Shown one piece after another: positions 1 to 7,596 of a stretch of DNA of 64,000 nt; within the stretch, counting starts at the first letter, position 1, and each line of letters begins with the position of its first letter. The stretch comes from Azophilus sp965116165 (GTDB lineage Bacteria > Pseudomonadota > Gammaproteobacteria > Pseudomonadales > Azotimanducaceae). The translations under genes and the position numbers were made by a program. The notes below the pieces were generated by a model that searched no databases, had not been told where the DNA came from, and saw nothing but the letters and a program-made list of their open reading frames with translations. The DNA lies in contig OZ220484.1 of NCBI GenBank assembly GCA_965116165.1, positions 2,852,001 to 2,916,000 of the forward strand, read 5' to 3'.

Positions 1-2
1 AA

Positions 3-761
3 TTGTTGGAAGAAGAGGGTGAACAGCGGTCGCCGCCCGCCGCCCTGCGCGGCATCGCCTACGGCGGCGGCAGAATGCCGGTAACCGTCATCGAACGGGC
101 GCTCAAGTTGTTTCCCGGCGTGGATTTCACCAATGCCTACGGACTCACCGAGACGAGTTCCACCATTGCGTTGTTGGGCCCGGAAGACCACCGCGAGGCT
201 ATGGCGAGCGCTGACCCGAAAATACGCGCCCGCCTGGGCTCGGTCGGTCAAGCCTTGCCGTCCATCGACGTCGAAATTCGGGATGGGGGGAATCGCGCAC
301 TGGCGTCCGGCGAGCCGGGCGAGATTTTCGTGCGTGGCCCGCAGGTTTCCGGTGAATACCGAGAACGCAAAGCCATCGACTCGGACGGCTGGTTTCCCAC
401 CCGGGACAGGGGCCATATCGACGCCGCGGGGTACCTTTATTTATCCGGTCGCGCGGACGATGTGATCGTGCGCGGCGGCGAGAACATCTCCCCGGTCGAG
501 ATTGAGGATGTCTTGCTCGCCCATCGGGCGGTGGCCGACGCGGCGGCGGTCGCGGTGCCGTCCGAGCAGTGGGGAGAGGCGGTTGCTGTTGCGGTGGTTT
601 GCAAACCAGGCGCATCGGTGCAACCCGATGAACTGCGCGCATTGATCCGCGCCCGTCTGCGCTCTTCGCGCGTGCCGGAGACCGTCCGCTTTGTCGATGC
701 GCTGCCCTACAACGAAACCGGGAAGCCGCTGCGTCGGGAAATCGCGCCCTGGTTTGCCTGA
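3..761 (+). CDS. Acyl-CoA synthetase / AMP-dependent ligase, C-terminal part
   Basis: This is the 3' part of an adenylate-forming acid:CoA ligase; the 5' end lies outside the window. The visible 252 residues include the NAYGLTETS core motif (A5-like) near residue 43, the hinge-region stretch SGRADDVIVRGGENI near 147-161, and a C-terminal YNETGKPLRREI segment carrying the catalytic lysine of the mobile domain. Enzymes of this family activate a carboxylic acid as acyl-AMP and pass it to CoA in the cytoplasm. The substrate cannot be told from this fragment. The gene ends in TGA and is followed by a 7-bp inverted repeat at 778-800. No operon partner is visible downstream. Confidence 0.9.
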   Translation: MLEEEGEQRSPPAALRGIAYGGGRMPVTVIERALKLFPGVDFTNAYGLTETSSTIALLGPEDHREAMASADPKIRARLGSVGQALPSIDVEIRDGGNRALASGEPGEIFVRGPQVSGEYRERKAIDSDGWFPTRDRGHIDAAGYLYLSGRADDVIVRGGENISPVEIEDVLLAHRAVADAAAVAVPSEQWGEAVAVAVVCKPGASVQPDELRALIRARLRSSRVPETVRFVDALPYNETGKPLRREIAPWFA

Positions 762-810
762 GCGCCGAGCCTCCATGCTTGTTTCATCCAAACAAACAAG
801 GAGCCTGGGC

Positions 811-990
811 ATGGAGCTGTTACACGCCCGCCCCACTCCCGCAAGCGCCCGCGGGTCAATGCCAAGACCGGCGCGACCGCCCGACGGCGCGTCGATTCTC
901 GCCCGGACCGCCCGGCGGTTCGGGCTGTTCGAGCTGCTGGACGAGGCGGTTTCCATGAAGTTCCGCGACCGCGGCGCCTCCGGCGATGCT
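811..990 (+). pseudogene. Transposase N-terminal remnant (IS1380-like)
   Basis: A reading frame from ATG 811 encodes a segment with ILARTARRFGLFELLDEAV and MKFRDRGASGDA. This resembles the start of IS1380-type DDE transposases, where a 'GLFDLL' helix is followed by 'K.R.RGVSDA'. The similarity stops near 990 and the frame then runs without recognisable content to 1083. The rest of the transposase and any terminal repeat are absent, so this is a truncated relic. The family assignment is from memory of the motif pattern only. It fills most of the 762-1085 gap. Confidence 0.45.
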
Positions 991-1017
991 TATCAGGGAA
1001 TCGGGGATAAAAACCTG

Positions 1018-1045
1018 TTGACGGCAGTCCCGTACTGTGCACAAT
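1018..1045 (+). promoter_or_regulatory. Candidate sigma70 promoter for the first RTX gene
   Basis: TTGACG (1018-1023) and CACAAT (1040-1045) are separated by 16 bp, and a GGGAG ribosome site (1072-1076) precedes ATG 1086. The -10 is a weak match. It is the only promoter-like pair between the transposase remnant and the repeat gene. Confidence 0.4.
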
Positions 1046-1085
1046 GTGCGGAACAAACTAAATTTCGGTTCGGGAGCGCATAGCC

Positions 1086-2117
1086 ATGTCGAAAAAGTTA
1101 TGGGAGGGCACAACCGGTGATGACGAGTATTCGGTCACCACCAGCGATGCCTATAGGATTTATGGCTTGACCGGCAACGACACGCTGACCGGCGGTGTGG
1201 GCGACGACGAGTTGTCCGGCGGTGAGGGCAATGACGTATTGAAGGGCGGCGACGGTGACGACATACTCTGGGCTGGCTCTGGTAATGACCTTTTGGAGGG
1301 CGGTAGCGGCGACGACCATCTGGACGGCGGCACCGGCACCGGCAAAGAAACCTTGGATGGCGGCGCCGGCGTGGATTGGGTTACCTACAAGTTCTCAACA
1401 GTTGACGTGACGGTCAATCTTCAGATCGGCTCCGACCCCGCCAACCCCGGCGACGCCAGTGGCGAGGATGACGAGGATGACGAGGGCAATACGCTTTTCG
1501 ATCATGAGCTTCTCAATATTGAGAACGTTGAGGGCTCCGACTGGAATGACATACTGACGGGCAACGAGGAAGACAACTTCCTTAAAGGCGGCGAGGGCAA
1601 CGATGAGCTGTATGGCGGCGGCGGTGACGACAGGCTGGATGGCGGCTACGGAAGGGACACATTGGATGGCGGTCATAACAACGACGATGGCGGAGATTGG
1701 GCCGTCTATCGATCCTTGGCAGCTATCCATAGTGTGACGGTAAATCTTCATAGTGGCTACGCCCATATCAAGGATGCGAAGGGCGATACGCTTTTCAGTG
1801 ATACGCTTGTTAACATTGAAAATATTATGGGCTCCGGCGGGAATGACACATTGGTGGGCGACTCGGGAGACAACAAGTTCAGAGGCGGCGGGGGTGGCGA
1901 CAGGCTGTATGGCTACGGCGGCATTGACACGCTGGAGGGCGAGGCCGGCGATGACACGCTTGATGGCGGGGCCGGCGGTGATTTTCTGTACGGTGGCCAT
2001 GGCGATGACAAATTGTACGGCCGTGATGGCGACGACTGGCTGGAGGGCAGTTACGGAGAGGATAAGCTGTACGGCGGCCCTGGCGTTGACACCTTAGTAT
2101 GGCCACGATGGCGATGA
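1086..2117 (+). CDS. RTX-type Ca2+-binding repeat protein, 5' segment (frameshifted)
   Basis: The reading frame encodes arrays of the GGxGxDxLx nonapeptide (for example GGEGNDVLKGGDGDDIL) that fold into Ca2+-binding beta-rolls in proteins exported by type I secretion. There is no N-terminal signal peptide, as expected for that route. Two inserts, near residues 95-150 and 205-255, carry an NLQIG / NLHSGYA...NIENV pattern common between RTX blocks. Frame is lost at 2097, where an extra G gives CCTTAGTATGG; removing it restores DTLYGHDGDDAL and joins the frame continued to 3030. The stop at 2115-2117 is therefore produced by the shift. Together the two parts would make a protein of about 648 residues. 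No type I transporter is present in the window. Confidence 0.85.
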   Translation: MSKKLWEGTTGDDEYSVTTSDAYRIYGLTGNDTLTGGVGDDELSGGEGNDVLKGGDGDDILWAGSGNDLLEGGSGDDHLDGGTGTGKETLDGGAGVDWVTYKFSTVDVTVNLQIGSDPANPGDASGEDDEDDEGNTLFDHELLNIENVEGSDWNDILTGNEEDNFLKGGEGNDELYGGGGDDRLDGGYGRDTLDGGHNNDDGGDWAVYRSLAAIHSVTVNLHSGYAHIKDAKGDTLFSDTLVNIENIMGSGGNDTLVGDSGDNKFRGGGGGDRLYGYGGIDTLEGEAGDDTLDGGAGGDFLYGGHGDDKLYGRDGDDWLEGSYGEDKLYGGPGVDTLVWPRWR

Positions 2118-3030
2118 CGCGCTGTCTGGCGGTGCCGGCAAGGACTTCCTATATGGCGGTGCCGGCGAGGATGACCTCTTTGGTGGCGAGGGCAACGACG
2201 ATATGGACGGCGGCACCGGCGACGACCGGCTTTGGGGCGAAGGCGGCACGGACAAGCTGCACGGGGGCGACGGCGACGACACCCTGGATGGCGGCGACGG
2301 CGACGACAAGACCTATACCTATGTGGAGGATGATAAAACCAAAACCGTTGTCGGTGGGCTTTACGGCGGAGATGGCGACGACGCGCTGTACGGCCGCGCC
2401 GGCGATGACGCCCTGTATGGCGACGACGGCAACGACACCCTGGACGGTGGCGATGGTGATGACACGCTTTATGGCGGCGACGGCAACGACACCCTGGACG
2501 GCGGCGACGGCGGCGACACACTGCATGGAAACGACGGCGACGACAAGACCTTTGTGAACAAGGCCGGTAAAACCGTTGTCGGCGGGCTTTACGGCGGGGC
2601 CGGCAAGGACACGCTGTACGGTGGCGGCGGCAATGACGCGCTACATGGCGACGCGGACAATGACACGCTTTATGGTGAGATGGGAACCGACACCCTGTAT
2701 GGCGGCGCGGGCGATGACACCCTGTATGGCGGCGGCGGCGACGACACCCTGCACGGCGGTGCGGGCGGCGATACGTTTGTGTTCGCCCCCTCCGCCCCGG
2801 GCGGCGGCGAGAGGGACACGATCCTGGATTTCGACAGCGCCGAGGGCGACAGGATTGATTTGAGTAGACTGAGCGATGTGGACGATTCTGACGATTTTGT
2901 CATGAGTCTGATGAGGGATGACGATGGAGTCGTCAAAGGGGTCGCCATTGACCTGGTGGCGGTGGGTGGCGGCACTATTGAACTGATTGGGCCGACCGAA
3001 TTACTGGACAGCGACGACTTTATTTTCTGA
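2098..3030 (+). CDS. RTX-type repeat protein, 3' segment with type I secretion-like end
   Basis: This continues the 1086 gene in a new frame from 2098; the first ATG is 2203. It carries further glycine/aspartate nonapeptides interrupted by a YVEDDKTKTVVGGLYGG and a similar FVNKAGKTVVGGLYGG spacer. It ends with DTFVFAPS, then DTILDFDSAEGDRIDLS and a final DSDDFIF. A terminal 'DTFVF...D.I.DF...DDF.F' block after RTX repeats is the usual C-terminal module of type I secreted proteins, and the extreme C-terminus (hydrophobic residues after acidic ones) fits an uncleaved secretion signal. If the frameshift is real, this half would lack its natural start. Confidence 0.8.
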   Translation, partial: YGHDGDDALSGGAGKDFLYGGAGEDDLFGGEGNDDMDGGTGDDRLWGEGGTDKLHGGDGDDTLDGGDGDDKTYTYVEDDKTKTVVGGLYGGDGDDALYGRAGDDALYGDDGNDTLDGGDGDDTLYGGDGNDTLDGGDGGDTLHGNDGDDKTFVNKAGKTVVGGLYGGAGKDTLYGGGGNDALHGDADNDTLYGEMGTDTLYGGAGDDTLYGGGGDDTLHGGAGGDTFVFAPSAPGGGERDTILDFDSAEGDRIDLSRLSDVDDSDDFVMSLMRDDDGVVKGVAIDLVAVGGGTIELIGPTELLDSDDFIF

Positions 3031-3102
3031 GCGGGCCCCGGGCCTGTCGGCGTGGGGCACGGAAGACATATTAACAGTGGACATATTACGGGAGACGCAG
3101 AA

Positions 3103-4776
3103 ATGACGACTCAGGATATTTCCCTCACCGGCGGCGCCGGCGACGACAGCCTGGTTGGCGGATCGGGCAACGACACCCTGGACGGCGGCAAGGGCAACGA
3201 CACGCTGACGGGCGGCGACGGCAACGACATCCTGTACGGGGACGCCGGCGACGACACCCTGGTCGGGGGCGGGGGCGGCGACAGCCTGTACGGCGGCACC
3301 GGCGACGACACCCTGGACGGCGGCGGCGGCCACGACACCCTGTATGGCGGCGAGGGCAGGGACACCTTCGTGTTCGCGGCGGGGGACGGCTCCGCCCATG
3401 TCGCCGATTTCGAGGCGGGCGAGACGATCCGGATTTCCGGTGTGCCCGGCGGGTTCGCGGGTCTGGTCATCGAGCAGATCGGGGACAACGCCGTCATTGG
3501 CCATGGCGACGGCGACGAGATCACCCTGCAGGGTGTGTCGGCGGATTCGCTGGGCGCGGACGACTTCGAGTTCCCGGCGGCCGAGCCCGGGAACGCCCCG
3601 CGGGACGGCGGCGACGGCGACCCGCGGGGCGCGCCCCCCGGCGATGCCCCGAACGGCAACGACGGTGGCGGCGGCGCTCCACAGGGCGCGTCCCCCGGCG
3701 ATGTTCCGAGCGGCAACAACGACGGCGGCGTCGCTGCGCAGGTCGCGTCCGTCGGCGACGCGACGACCGACGATTCCAGCGGCGGGGGCGAGCTGAGCGG
3801 CGGCAGCGGCGACGACACCCTGGACGGCGGCGCCGGCGACGATGTGCTGAGGGGCCGCGCGGGCGACGACACGCTGAACGGCCACGGGGGCGACGACACC
3901 CTGCGGGGCAGCAGGGGCGACGACACCCTGGACGGCGGCGCCGGCGACGACATCCTGCACGGCGGCAGGGGTTCCGACACCTTCGTTTTCCGGTCGGGTG
4001 ACGGCGGCGACACCATCACCGATTTCGGGGAGGGCGACCGGATTCGTCTGGACGGGGTCTCGGTCGGCTTTGGGGCGCTTGACATCCGTCGGGACGGCGC
4101 CGACACCGTCATCCACCACGGCGACGGCGACACGATCACCCTGCGGGGCGTGTCGGCGGACTCCCTGGGCGCGGACGACTTCCTGCTCCCCGACGCGGCC
4201 CCGGGCCTTCCCGGCGCCCAGGGAAGCCCGCCCGCGCAAGACGCCGGCCAGGCCCAGAGCCCGAACAAGCCATACGGCGCCGGCCAGAGCCAGAGGGTGA
4301 CGACCACCCCCCACGACGACGACTGGGATGGCGAGGGCGTCGGCGCCAGCCACATCCTAACCGGCCGCATCCAAAGGGGCACCGACGGCGACGACACCCT
4401 GAACGGCGGTGGCGACAGAGACATCCTGCTTGGTGGCGCGGGCGACGACACCCTGGACGGCGGCTTCGACAAAGACATCCTGCACGGCGGCCACGGCAGC
4501 GACAAGGACACCCTGTACGGCGGTTCGGGCGACGACACCCTGGACGGCGGCAGCGGCAAGGACACCCTGTACGGCGGTTCGGGCGACGACACCCTGTACG
4601 GCGGTTACTACAACGACACGCTGTATGGCGGTGACGGCGACATGGCGGTTCGGGCGACGACACCCTGGACGGCGGTGACGACAAAGACACGCTGTATGGC
4701 GGTGACGGCGACGACACCCTGGACGGCGGTGACGACAAAGACACGCTGTATGGCGGTGACGGCGACGACACCCTGA
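3103..4776 (+). CDS. Second RTX-type repeat protein, 5' segment (frameshifted)
   Basis: Start ATG 3103 follows a GGGAG site and gives MTTQDISLTGG, leading directly into nonapeptide repeats. The frame holds two copies of a module reading DTFVF...ADF or ITDF...GALDIR...ITL.GVSADSLGADDF (about 3361-3570 and 3977-4190). They are joined by a Gly/Pro/Asn-rich linker (about 3583-3790) and further RTX blocks. The repeat pattern ends at 4641; 4642-4776 is out of frame and reads as meaningless TTPWTAV-like sequence. The correct frame resumes at 4644, continuing to 7331. Joined, the protein would have about 1,400 residues. The lack of a signal peptide again suggests type I secretion. Confidence 0.85.
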   Translation: MTTQDISLTGGAGDDSLVGGSGNDTLDGGKGNDTLTGGDGNDILYGDAGDDTLVGGGGGDSLYGGTGDDTLDGGGGHDTLYGGEGRDTFVFAAGDGSAHVADFEAGETIRISGVPGGFAGLVIEQIGDNAVIGHGDGDEITLQGVSADSLGADDFEFPAAEPGNAPRDGGDGDPRGAPPGDAPNGNDGGGGAPQGASPGDVPSGNNDGGVAAQVASVGDATTDDSSGGGELSGGSGDDTLDGGAGDDVLRGRAGDDTLNGHGGDDTLRGSRGDDTLDGGAGDDILHGGRGSDTFVFRSGDGGDTITDFGEGDRIRLDGVSVGFGALDIRRDGADTVIHHGDGDTITLRGVSADSLGADDFLLPDAAPGLPGAQGSPPAQDAGQAQSPNKPYGAGQSQRVTTTPHDDDWDGEGVGASHILTGRIQRGTDGDDTLNGGGDRDILLGGAGDDTLDGGFDKDILHGGHGSDKDTLYGGSGDDTLDGGSGKDTLYGGSGDDTLYGGYYNDTLYGGDGDMAVRATTPWTAVTTKTRCMAVTATTPWTAVTTKTRCMAVTATTP

Positions 4777-7331
4777 ACGGCGGTGGCGAGAGCGGCGCTA
4801 CCGACCGGGGCAAAGACACCCTGTACGGCGGATCGGGCGACGACACCCTGGACGGCGGCGGCGGCGACGACACCCTGTACGGCGGTGCGGGCGACGACAC
4901 CATGGAAGGCGGCTGGGGCGTCGACACCTTCGTGTTTCGGGCGGGAGACGGGAACGACACCATTACCGATTTCTGGATCGATTTCCGGGGGCGCGGCGGC
5001 GACAAGATTCATCTCAGTGGGATTTCCGGCGGTTTCGGAGCGCTCGATATCCGTCAGGACGGCGACGACGTGATCATCCGCTACGGCGACGGCGGCGACA
5101 CGGTCACGCTGCTGGGCGTGAGGGCGGAATTCCTTGACGCCGGCAATTTCAAATTCGGCGCCTCGTCCGGTGTTCTGCTCGGCGGCGGGGTCGACGACAC
5201 CCTGTACGGGGGTGCGGGCGACGATACTCTGGGCGGTAACCACGGCGACGACACCCTGTATGGCGACGACGGCGACGACACGCTGGACGGTAGCCACGGC
5301 GACGACACCCTGTACGGGGGTGCGGGCGACGATACTCTGGACGGTAGCTGGGACGACGACACCCTGTATGGCAACGACGGCGACGACACGCTGGACGGTA
5401 ACCACGGCGACGACACCCTGACCGGCGGTTCGGGCGACGACACCCTGACCGGCGGCGCGGGTTCCGACACCTTCGCGTTGCATCGGGCGGGAGCCGACAT
5501 CGACACCATCACCGATTTCGGGGAGGGCGACAGGATTCGTATCGATGGATTTTCCGGCGGTTTCGGGGCGCTCGACATCCGTCAGGACGGCGACGACGCG
5601 ATCATCCGCCACGGCGGCAGCGCGGTCAGGCTGCAGGGTGTAAAGGCGGACTCCCTTGACGCCGGCGATTTCCAATTCGACGCGCTCCCGCCCCCCACGC
5701 CCGGGGTTCCCATCGTGGAAACGCTCGATGATCCCCTGTCCGATGACTGGAATGGCGAATTCTTGAGCTGGGGCTCCATCTTGAGACCCCTACCCATGCA
5801 GGGCGTCGTGAGCCCCATAAAGAGCATACTGAAGGGCACTGCCGGCAACGACACCCTGACGGCGAAGGTTCCGGGATTGGCTGGCGTCCTGCTGGGCGGT
5901 GACGGCGACGACACCCTGATCGGCGGATCGGGCAATCAGGTTTTGCACGGTGGCTCGGGCAACGACACCTTGCACGATGGCTCGGGTGGCGACCGCGGCG
6001 CCTTGTACGGTGGTTCGGGTGACGACACCCTGCACGATGGCTCGGGCAAGGACACCTTGTATGGCGGCGCGGGTTCCGACACCTTCGTGTTCCGGGCGGG
6101 AGGCGGGAACAACACCATTGCCGATTTCGGGGAGGGCGACAGGATTCGTATCGATGGGGATTCCGACGGTTTCGGGGCGCTCGACATCCGTCAGGAAGGC
6201 GACGACGCGATCATCCGCCACGGCGGCGGCACGATCAGGTTGAAGGGTGTAAAGGCGGACTCCCTTGGCGCCGGCGATTTTCAATTCGGCAGCCATGGGC
6301 CCGGATCCGCCGGCCTCACCCTGGAGGGCGGAACCTGGGCAAGCAGCATCCTGACGGGTGGCGGTGGCGACGACACCCTGTACGGTGGTGCCTGGGGCGA
6401 CGACACCCTGCATGGCGGTGCGGGCGACGACACTCTGGATGGTGGTGCCTGGGGCGACAGCACCCTGCATGGCGGTGACGGCAACGACAGCCTGTATGGC
6501 AGCCACTGGGGCGACGACATCCTGAACGGCGGTGCGGGCGACGACACCCTGCATGGCAAATCGGGCAACGACATCTACGTGTTTCGGGCGGGAGACGGGA
6601 ACGACACCGTTGTCGGTTTCGGGAATGCGAATGGGTCGAATGGGTTTGGGTTAAGGTCCGGTGTGAGTAATGTTGACAAGATTCATATCCTTGGAGTTTC
6701 CGGGGGTTTCGAGGCGCTCGACATCCGTCAGGATGGCGACGACGCGATCATCGGCTACGGCGTTGACGGCGACACGATCACGTTACTGAATCGAGCGGTG
6801 GGCTCCCTTGAGGCCAGCGATTTCATATTCGGCGCCTACCCGATCGGCGACTCGGGCGACGACAGCCTGAACGGTGGCTCGGGCACCGACAGCCTGTATG
6901 GCCGCGGCGGCGACGACAGCCTGTATGGCGGCAACGGCGACGACAGCCTGTATGGCGGCAACGGCGACGACAGCCTGTATGGCGGCAACGGCGACGACAG
7001 CCTGTATGGCGGCAATGGCGACGACAGCCTGTATGGCGGCCACGGCGACGACACCCTGAACGGCGGCCTAATAGGAGACGATACCTTCGTTTTCACCAAC
7101 GACACCTCGAGCAGTGGGGATGTCGACACGATTTTGGATTTCACAAGTGGGGACACCATCCAACTTTCCGGCTTCGCCGGCGTGGACGACTTCGGCGATC
7201 TCGAGGGCAGAATCATCACGACACACGGCAGCGAAACAATCATCGACCTGAGGGATGTGGGCGGCGGCCTGATCGTGCTTGACCGTATGTACGTGGCCCA
7301 ATTGGATGCCGACGACTTCGATTTCGGATAA
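4644..7331 (+). CDS. Second RTX-type repeat protein, 3' segment
   Basis: This continues the 3103 gene after the frameshift; the first in-frame ATG is 4902. It holds five more DTFVF/ITDF/GALDIRQDGDD/DF.F modules (about 4923-5160, 5467-5680, 6079-6290, 6571-6834, 7080-7328) alternating with GGSGDDTL beta-roll blocks. Near-identical DNA repeats are present: two perfect 54-bp units at 4665-4772 and four 27-bp units at 6921-7028 encoding LYGGNGDDS. The last module ends DADDFDFG, a plausible type I secretion terminus. Adhesion, surface-layer or matrix roles are known for such proteins; none can be chosen here. Confidence 0.85.
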   Translation, partial: GGSGDDTLDGGDDKDTLYGGDGDDTLDGGDDKDTLYGGDGDDTLNGGGESGATDRGKDTLYGGSGDDTLDGGGGDDTLYGGAGDDTMEGGWGVDTFVFRAGDGNDTITDFWIDFRGRGGDKIHLSGISGGFGALDIRQDGDDVIIRYGDGGDTVTLLGVRAEFLDAGNFKFGASSGVLLGGGVDDTLYGGAGDDTLGGNHGDDTLYGDDGDDTLDGSHGDDTLYGGAGDDTLDGSWDDDTLYGNDGDDTLDGNHGDDTLTGGSGDDTLTGGAGSDTFALHRAGADIDTITDFGEGDRIRIDGFSGGFGALDIRQDGDDAIIRHGGSAVRLQGVKADSLDAGDFQFDALPPPTPGVPIVETLDDPLSDDWNGEFLSWGSILRPLPMQGVVSPIKSILKGTAGNDTLTAKVPGLAGVLLGGDGDDTLIGGSGNQVLHGGSGNDTLHDGSGGDRGALYGGSGDDTLHDGSGKDTLYGGAGSDTFVFRAGGGNNTIADFGEGDRIRIDGDSDGFGALDIRQEGDDAIIRHGGGTIRLKGVKADSLGAGDFQFGSHGPGSAGLTLEGGTWASSILTGGGGDDTLYGGAWGDDTLHGGAGDDTLDGGAWGDSTLHGGDGNDSLYGSHWGDDILNGGAGDDTLHGKSGNDIYVFRAGDGNDTVVGFGNANGSNGFGLRSGVSNVDKIHILGVSGGFEALDIRQDGDDAIIGYGVDGDTITLLNRAVGSLEASDFIFGAYPIGDSGDDSLNGGSGTDSLYGRGGDDSLYGGNGDDSLYGGNGDDSLYGGNGDDSLYGGNGDDSLYGGHGDDTLNGGLIGDDTFVFTNDTSSSGDVDTILDFTSGDTIQLSGFAGVDDFGDLEGRIITTHGSETIIDLRDVGGGLIVLDRMYVAQLDADDFDFG

Positions 7332-7460
7332 TGCGGCGGGCCCCACCTGGCGCCGGACTGCCGAAGCCCCAGCGGGCGCCTTGTCGAGCCTGATGAGGCC
7401 GCCTGATCCGGCGGGTTCGCCCGGCCTGAATTCCGAAATCTCCCGAGCCAATACACCTAG

Positions 7461-7583
7461 TGTTTTGTCCGGTAAATTCGCTATAAAATTGTCGCCGGTC
7501 TATAAAAAATAATTTCATTTAAAATCAATAATCTACGATCCATTACACAGGTCGAATAATATGCGTATTTCCTAGACAGGACA
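7461..7583 (+). mobile_element. MITE-2, full copy (123 bp)
   Basis: The ends are imperfect inverted repeats: TGTTTTGTCCGGTAAATTCGC at the left, and TGTCCTGTCTAGGAAATACGC when the right end is read on the other strand. A CTAG sits on both sides (7457-7460 and 7584-7587), a likely 4-bp target duplication. The interior is AT-rich and has no gene. Related copies lie at 10348-10451, 42088-42250 and 56609-56660. Confidence 0.75.
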
Positions 7584-7596
7584 CTAGCGAAATTCA

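Noticed and set aside
691..1083. 130-codon plus-strand frame overlapping the acyl-CoA synthetase end
   Set aside because: Only the part from 811 to about 990 resembles a protein family (transposase); the rest is fortuitous.
3001..4592. Long minus-strand open frames across the RTX genes (up to about 490 codons)
   Set aside because: They mirror the repeated GGN-GAC codons of the plus strand, giving PPSRVSSP or VQGVVA-like repeats with no family features.
1086..7331. Programmed ribosomal frameshifting as the explanation for both RTX breaks
   Set aside because: No slippery heptamer or downstream structure is evident; one break is a plain one-base insertion and the other a deletion of about ten bases.
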